From assembly GCA_002917075.1 (NCBI GenBank), contig NTMA01000059.1, forward strand, positions 64,097-128,096: a stretch of DNA of 64,000 bases. The letters run 5' to 3'. Below, piece after piece: positions 58,506-64,000 of the stretch. The position numbers and the translations under genes were made by a program. The notes beneath the pieces were generated by a model that did no database searches, was not told where the DNA came from, and was given only the letters and a program-made list of their open reading frames with translations. This DNA comes from Hawksworthiomyces lignivorus (taxonomy: Eukaryota > Ascomycota > Sordariomycetes > Ophiostomatales > Ophiostomataceae). Position 1 is the first letter of the stretch. Each line of letters starts with the position of its first letter.

Positions 58506-59369
58506 GTGGGATGAAAGCAAGGGGAGTGCGCTGTTGGCTGTTGATACAATACAAAAAAAAGCATATATCCACACTATGGGCTTGATGAATTGCACATTCT
58601 AGGAAGGTTTTATTGGGGTCTGGACGATCAATGGGCTGGCGTTTTTGCTTTGAAATATCTTTCAAGTCATTGATTTCTATTTGCATCGTTATATAAATGT
58701 CATTGTCTCAATTGCTTTTGTTTTAATTTCAAGCTGGTGGCCTAGATTTGTCGTGTCTTGCCCTCTAAGGCACTGCATGGTTTCTTACCTAAAGAGATCG
58801 AAAGAACTGAAACAAAATGACTAGAAGACAAAATAGCACAAAGCCCGTAGATAAGCACCATTACGATCCCAGTATCTTGAGATTTCACTGCCGTCTTCGT
58901 CAAGAGAAGCAAAATGAGGCATATGAAAGCATATTGCCTACATGCATTACGAAGATCGGCCCTCGCTTTTATTGCTGTAGGGAGTAATTTCACTGAACGA
59001 TTATCTCTTTATGCGTTCTTCCGTGATCCTTTAAGCGTAGTTACCCAATTTGGACCATTTTGCGTATTATTGCGCTGCAGACAAGCCCCTCCATTGGCTG
59101 TGGTGGTCGCTGCTACTCTGTATAGAATTTTAGTGTGCTCAAAGTGGCCGCCCACCACTTAACGCGTCAAAACGCGTCTCCCCTCTCCCACTCTAATGGT
59201 TTAAGAAATTCAACACATCTGACACTCCTCAGCAGAAAGTCGACCACACTGCACCGGGAAACCCCGTATTCGACAAAGACAATCTCAATTCCGAACGGTT
59301 CGAGACCTGAATGCAAAAGGAGCAAAAGAAACGAGCACACCACTTCCTTTGCTCGCTCTTCAGCCCGCC
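58506..59369. other. spacer between DRE2 and POL12
   Basis: AT-rich. The POL12 upstream region contains ACGCGTCAAAACGCGT at about 59161-59176, two ACGCGT boxes of the MluI cell-cycle (MBF-type) class, which suits an S-phase gene. No other gene was seen. Confidence 0.55.
59161..59176 (+). promoter_or_regulatory. paired ACGCGT (MBF/MCB-type) boxes upstream of POL12
   Basis: Two ACGCGT hexamers, four bases apart, lie about 195-210 bases before the POL12 ATG. In yeasts ACGCGT binds the MBF (Mbp1-Swi6 / Cdc10) factor driving G1-S transcription of replication genes, including DNA polymerase alpha subunits. The match and the target gene agree; binding is inferred. Confidence 0.6.
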
Positions 59370-61678
59370 ATGGCCGACGATACCGTCGCGCAGCTCAACG
59401 AGCGCTTCGCTGCCGGCGGCCAGACGCTGGAGCCAGACGTCGTGCGGCACCTCGAGTCGATCATGAGCATGCACGGCCTGCCCGTCGAGGAGCTGTTCTA
59501 CAAATGGGAAGCCTACTGCATCAAGATGGACGTTGACGCCGGCGACCTGTCCATGGAGCGCCTGCGCGCCTTCCGCCAGGATCTGCTGGACGCCCTGGCC
59601 CGCCGCAACCAGGAGCAGCAGCCGGCGCTCAGCGCCCACAAGAAGGCCAAGACCGATGCCAAGCGGATCGCGGCGACGCCGCGCAATGCAGCCAAGAGCG
59701 ACGTGTTTGGCTTGTATGGGCCCTCCCTCCTTCCAGCGCCTTACCTCCCTCCTCTCTTCCTCTGGTTCCCAGCTATGAAACAGTGAGCTGACTAGCGCAG
59801 ACTCGACGGTCTGGTCCCGAGCACCCCCGCATCGGGAAAGACCAACGGCCACGGCAGCTCAACTAAGAAGATGAACGGGCGCCTCGAGACGCCGTCAGTA
59901 ACCCGACTAAGAGGCGAGCACGCCGGCAGCTCGCCCGACTACAAAACGCCGTCCAAGCTCGAAGACCATCTGAACGCCCTGGGCGCCATTCCGTAAGTCC
60001 CTCCTCTCGGCCTCCTCTTCTTAATAACCGTTCCAGCGGAGAGAGTCCCTTCCATTGGTCTCTTCCCCCGCTGACAGTCTTCTTATACAGCGCCACTCCA
60101 TTCAACGACCGGCCCAACGCCGGCGAGGTTATTGAGATCCTCAACCAGCAGCTGCTCGCCGCAGAGCCGCCGCTGGTGCCGTATGCGACGCCGCGCGTCA
60201 AGCTGACGGCGGCGTCTGACCAGAAGAAGCTGGGCTACAAGCCGCTGGCGATGAAGCTGTCGGAGGCGTCAGAGATCCTGGACGACCGCATCGACGCGGT
60301 CGTGTCGCTGGTCATGGATCACCACAAGATCGACTACGAGGCCTTTGGCAGCGCCGCCAGCCAGAGCGCCGGCGCCGAGATCGTCGCCGTGGGCCGCATC
60401 GCCTCAGACGCGCCCGCCGGCAAGCTCAACGCGGCGTCGCTGGTGCTAGAGACGTCACGTCGCATGGGCGGCGGCCTGCGCGTGCCGCTGGACCTGAGCC
60501 GTCTCGGCCCCAAGGCCGCGCCCTCGGGCTACCAGTTCTTCCCCGGCCAGATCGTGGCCCTGCGCGGGACCAACACGACCGGCCAGGCGTTTACCGTCAG
60601 CCAGGTGCTGCCGCTGCCGCTGCTGCCCAGCGCGGCGTCGACGCCGGCCGCGCTTGCGGCACACCGCGCGCGGATGCGGGGAGGCGACGACGAGATGGAA
60701 GACGACGGCGCCATGGACCTCGACGACGGCACGGGCGGCCCTGCACCCTCAAAAAAGGCCCCGGCGCCGCTCAACATCTTCTTCGCAGCGGGTCCGTACA
60801 CGGCGGACGACAACCTGGACTTTGAGCCGCTGCACGCGCTGTGCGACGCGGCCGCCGACGGCGGCGCCGACGCGGTGGTGCTAGCGGGCCCTTTTCTAGA
60901 CGCGGACCACCCGCTGATCGCGACGGGCGATTTTGACCTGCCCGAGGAGGCCGCCGGCGTTGTCGACCCGGACACGGCCACGCTGGAGACGCTGTTCCGC
61001 TTCATGGTGGCGCCCGCGCTGCAGCGGCTGGCTGCCGCCAGCCCGGCCGTCACCGTGCTGCTGGTGCCGTCGGTGCGCGACGTACTGGACAAGCACGTGT
61101 CGTGGCCGCAGGACGCCTTTCCTGCGCGCCGCCGCGAGCTGGGCCTGCCCAAGGCCGTGCGCATCGTCGGCAACCCCATGACGCTGTCTGTCAACGAGAT
61201 GGTGCTGGGCATCTCGACGCCCGACATCCTGTATGAGCTGCGGCAGGAAGAAGTCGTCGGCGGCCCTGCCGCCCCCGACCCCCTCGCCCGCGCCGCCCGC
61301 CACCTCCTCGAGCAGCGCCACTACTTCCCACTGTTCCCCCCCGTCGACCGCGCCCGCCTGCCCCGCACCGGCGTCGCCGACACCGGCGGCCTCGCCACGG
61401 GGCCCATGCTCGACGTCAGCTACCTCAAGCTGGGCGAGATGGTCAACGTCCGCCCGGACGTCCTCGTCACCCCGAGCGCCCTGCCGCCCTTTGCCAAGGT
61501 CGTCGACAGCGTCGTCGCCATCAACCCGGGCGCCCTCTCCCGCCGCCGCGGCGCCGGCACCTACGCCCGCATGACCCTGCACGCCCCCGCCCTGGATGCC
61601 GGCGCCGCCGACGACGCGTCTACCATGGTCGGCCACAAGATCTTTGAGCGGGCGCGGGTGGAGATCACGCGGATCTGA
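59370..61678 (+). CDS. POL12: DNA polymerase alpha subunit B (Pol12)
   Basis: Regulatory subunit of the polymerase alpha-primase complex that starts Okazaki fragments. Exons are 59370-59713, 59801-59992 and 60091-61678 (707 aa). Introns: GTATGG...GCGCAG with branch GCTGAC and GTAAGT...TACAG with branch GCTGACAG. Order: helical N-terminal domain (about 1-85), Ser/Thr-rich linker with LDGLVPSTP and SPDYKTPSKLEDHL (possible CDK sites), an OB domain (FFPGQIVALRGTNTTG), then the inactive calcineurin-like phosphoesterase domain with ADAVVLAGPFLDADHP, VLLVPSVRDVLD, GNPMTLSVNEM and INPGALS. The full length is normal. Confidence 0.94.
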
Positions 61679-62144
61679 GGGGACAAGGCGGGCGAAAAGG
61701 GGGAAAAGGGGGTTTCTAGAGATGTTTTACTACTCTTTGTTTTTTTTTTGGTTATTTTATACTCTAATGCTTACGAGGCGAAATGAATTGCATGGGATCT
61801 GCTTTCTTGTACAGTCTTGCTCTCTGTTTGGTTGCAAACTGCTGAAAATGGCGTGTCACATAGGACAATGAGATCTTAAATGGTTGCTCGTGTTGTTGTA
61901 GGCCCTAAACATGCCAGTGAAAGAAACACAATTAAAATCTCATACATATATAGTTACTTGTGTAGTAATGAGTTCTGATGCAATTGTATAAAACCTATAT
62001 ACTACTCATAAAGCATGCTTTCCTGTCATAATATATAACTTTTTTTTTAAAGAAAGAAGAAATTAGCGGGTATCAAAATTACAACAAGTATATACAAGCG
62101 CCGATAACCAAAAGGTAATACTACAAGGCGCAACAGAATAGAGG
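61679..62144. other. convergent 3' region of POL12 and the membrane-protein gene
   Basis: AT-rich with T-runs near 61740 and 62041. No gene was seen. Confidence 0.5.
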
Positions 62145-63251
62145 TCAGTAGCCGGGCAGATCTGCCCTGCCGCTGTACCCCTGCAGGCTCGCGCAGTCGA
62201 GGTAGTTGTTCTCGATGAACGGTGTCGCCACCTGCCAGCCGACGGCGCCGGTGAGCTCGCGCCGGCCGCCCAGCGGGAGCATGTCTTGCGTGCGGATGGT
62301 GCCGCGGACGGGTGCTGGCGCAAAGGCTGGCGACGGAAAGAAGGCCGCCGTGTCAAAGAGGCGGATCTGGTTGTCGCACGAGCTGCCGTTGGCGAAGCTC
62401 GGCTGGTTGGTCACGTTGCGGAAGAAGGCCAGCGGCGGCACGGCTGCGGCGGCGGCGGGCGAGAACACGAGCTCCGCCGAGGCGCCCTCGCTCGTGCTCT
62501 CTGCCGCAAAGTACGTCCCGCCCCGGGCAGGCGCCTTGCACCGGTAGGCGTCGCATGGCGGGTCGAAGACGTCGCCCGGCGCCACCGTGGTGCCGTAGGC
62601 AGCGGACCCGTCGACGGCGTCGGTGTTGCTGGCGGTGATGATCTGGAAGGGCACCCAGCGGAAGGACGTGTAGTTGTCACCGATCAGGTCGACAAAGGGG
62701 AACTCGTAGCCGACGCGCTGGAAGTCTGGGATGCCCGCGCCAAAGGCGGCCACCTGGATGTCGTGGTCCAGCCCCGCCTGCACGATTAGCGGGTACTGCC
62801 CCGCCGCGTGCAGCGCCGGCAGCAGCTCCGCGTAGGCGTGCGTCAGGATCCCCCACTCGCGCGGGATCAGCGCGCGCGCCGTGGCCAGCGAGATGGGCAC
62901 GACCACGACGGTGACGTTGAGCATGCCCGTCGCGTTGTTGGGGTAGACGTTGGCGATGGGATTCGGCTGGTCCTGCGGCGTGCACGCTGTGCGGGACACA
63001 AGAGAGCCGGACGACGACGACGCGATCGACGACGCCGCTACGACCATAGCGAGGAGAGCTCCCAGGGCAATATGCAGCGGGCTGGAGCGGAAGAAGGACG
63101 GAAGGGACGACAGCGCAAACGAGGACAGCAAGGAGCCTCTGCTGCCGCTCCGCGTGGAGGAAGAGGTGTCACGCATGGCTAGATCAGCTGGCTCTGCTTG
63201 CTCGGTTGGCCGTCGGGAGGAGGAAGAATGACGATGGAGTCTTGTTGGCAT
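62145..63251 (-). CDS. fungal membrane/secreted protein of unknown function, 368 aa
   Basis: Uninterrupted frame from ATG at 63251; the open frame extends six codons further without another ATG. Residues 1-58 are Ser/Arg-rich, then a hydrophobic span at about 59-78 (PLHIALGALLAMVVAASSIA) suggests a type II anchor with the rest luminal or outside. The large domain has NATGMLNVTVVVVPISLATA, ALIPREWGILTHAYAELLP, AAFGAGIPDFQRVGYEFPFV and an ending NNYLDCASLQGYSGRADLPG. Several N-glycosylation sequons and cysteines fit secretion. The beta-rich pattern faintly recalls the acetoacetate-decarboxylase-like fold, but I cannot support a function. Confidence 0.75.
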   Translation of the reverse strand: MPTRLHRHSSSSRRPTEQAEPADLAMRDTSSSTRSGSRGSLLSSFALSSLPSFFRSSPLHIALGALLAMVVAASSIASSSSGSLVSRTACTPQDQPNPIANVYPNNATGMLNVTVVVVPISLATARALIPREWGILTHAYAELLPALHAAGQYPLIVQAGLDHDIQVAAFGAGIPDFQRVGYEFPFVDLIGDNYTSFRWVPFQIITASNTDAVDGSAAYGTTVAPGDVFDPPCDAYRCKAPARGGTYFAAESTSEGASAELVFSPAAAAAVPPLAFFRNVTNQPSFANGSSCDNQIRLFDTAAFFPSPAFAPAPVRGTIRTQDMLPLGGRRELTGAVGWQVATPFIENNYLDCASLQGYSGRADLPGY

Positions 63252-64000
63252 GATGAAGAAAAGAAACAATTCAAGACTATGTGCTAGATGTGGGTGAGCT
63301 ATATATACTCTGGTCCTCGTCCGGTTCGGGGACCAAAGTAAACAAAGGTGGAGATGAAGGATGAAAGAGTAAGCCGAAAGCGTCGTATAATCCCCTTCCA
63401 GAATAGCAATATCCTAACGTCGTCAGAAACCCACAGAAGACGAGGGAAGTAATATGACAAGTTCAAAGAAGCTGGTGTGACAGCAAATTGTATATGTGCT
63501 GGAGAAGCATGGCATGCAGGCTGCATGCATTAGGGAAGAGGATGCAGATGGGCCAGCTCGCCCGTGCTCGCTGACACTGCTGCTATTTGCTTCCTAGCGA
63601 TCAATAGACGTAAGCGGAGAAGAAGGATTGACGAGGGTCCGAGAGCCGTCAGCAAAAATAAAGAGATGAAGGTGAAAGGGAGAAGACATACAGAGGACCA
63701 GAGAGGATATGCACAGCATCTTCTATTTGGTTAGGATCATAGCTAAGAAACGGAATGGCCAGCAGCCGCGCAATGAGATTGGCGCATCCTACGTGTACAT
63801 GAGGAGAGGAGGGAGGGCAGCACTGGCTGCTACACTCTGCGGTATATTTTTCTTGTAACCAAACTTCAATTGACTCTCTTCTTCTGGCTGAAACTACTCC
63901 AGCTTGGCTTTCACTTTCACATTCATACTGGTCAACGCTGCTTGTTTGAAAGCAAAGAAAGAAAGAAAGAAAGAAAAAGGAATAAGCTGTTGCTCAATTG
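63252..64000. other. right-end spacer
   Basis: Upstream region of the minus-strand membrane-protein gene, with a TATATATA stretch near 63300. It ends in an AAAG microsatellite. No gene was seen. Confidence 0.5.
63954..63978 (+). repeat. (AAAG)n microsatellite
   Basis: About six tandem AAAG units near the right edge. Confidence 0.85.

Noticed and set aside
57618..58595. 325-codon minus-strand frame
   Set aside because: Antisense shadow of DRE2, whose cysteine motifs are unambiguous.
60896..61636. 246-codon minus-strand frame
   Set aside because: Antisense shadow of the POL12 phosphoesterase domain.

Overview
The window is nuclear DNA of a filamentous ascomycete (Pezizomycotina, perhaps Sordariomycetes; the class is a guess). 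The evidence is short introns (about 55-130 bases, a few of 260-510) with GTRNGT donors and CTAAC/CTGAC branch points, GC-rich coding exons between AT-rich, pyrimidine-tract-rich spacers, and fungal gene families such as SSD1, SET1, BIG1, tropomyosin and a secreted Rds1-like ferritin-fold protein. There is no bacterial-style operon, CRISPR array or intact transposon. Two tRNA genes are present: intron-containing tRNA-Trp(CCA) and tRNA-Glu(CTC).

Left third (1-33 kb): tRNA-Trp, an unknown helical protein, the late-Golgi SNARE TLG1, mRNA-export factor GLE1, the RNA-binding pseudo-nuclease SSD1 behind a 2.4-kb divergent spacer, a secreted ferritin-like protein, tRNA-Glu, the H3K4 methyltransferase SET1 (three exons), a securin-like protein, tropomyosin, the nucleolar factor RRP17 and the ER cell-wall factor BIG1. 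Middle (34-47.5 kb): TRM112, an ER cyclophilin with two possible 3' ends, the Fe-S scaffold ISU1, a decayed FAD amine-oxidase fragment, an orphan NLR-like tetratricopeptide-repeat gene and two small membrane-protein genes. Right part (47.4-64 kb): a 4.8-kb gene-poor stretch, a Gly-rich small protein, TRAPP subunit TRS31, a Pdr16-type Sec14 lipid-transfer protein, the cytosolic Fe-S factor DRE2, DNA polymerase alpha subunit POL12 and a fungal membrane/secreted protein. These are mostly unlinked housekeeping functions (trafficking, Fe-S biogenesis, chromatin, replication, cell wall). The TPR gene and the relic mark the only accessory-looking patch.

Most noteworthy: ISU1 contains an intron with AT-AC ends. 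No AG acceptor exists in that interval, and excising ATAAGT...AC restores the conserved ISU1 sequence exactly, while the 126-base intron is in frame and stop-free, so it would be missed as coding. Also notable are a cyclophilin whose last exon can either end in an HVEL-type ER signal or splice in phase to a membrane-anchor exon, a tropomyosin intron that is an open Gln/Lys/Ser-rich frame, an apparent GC-AG intron in the TPR gene, and a gene whose first coding exon is only the ATG. All exon models were read by eye from splice signals and protein-family conservation; none is backed by transcript data.
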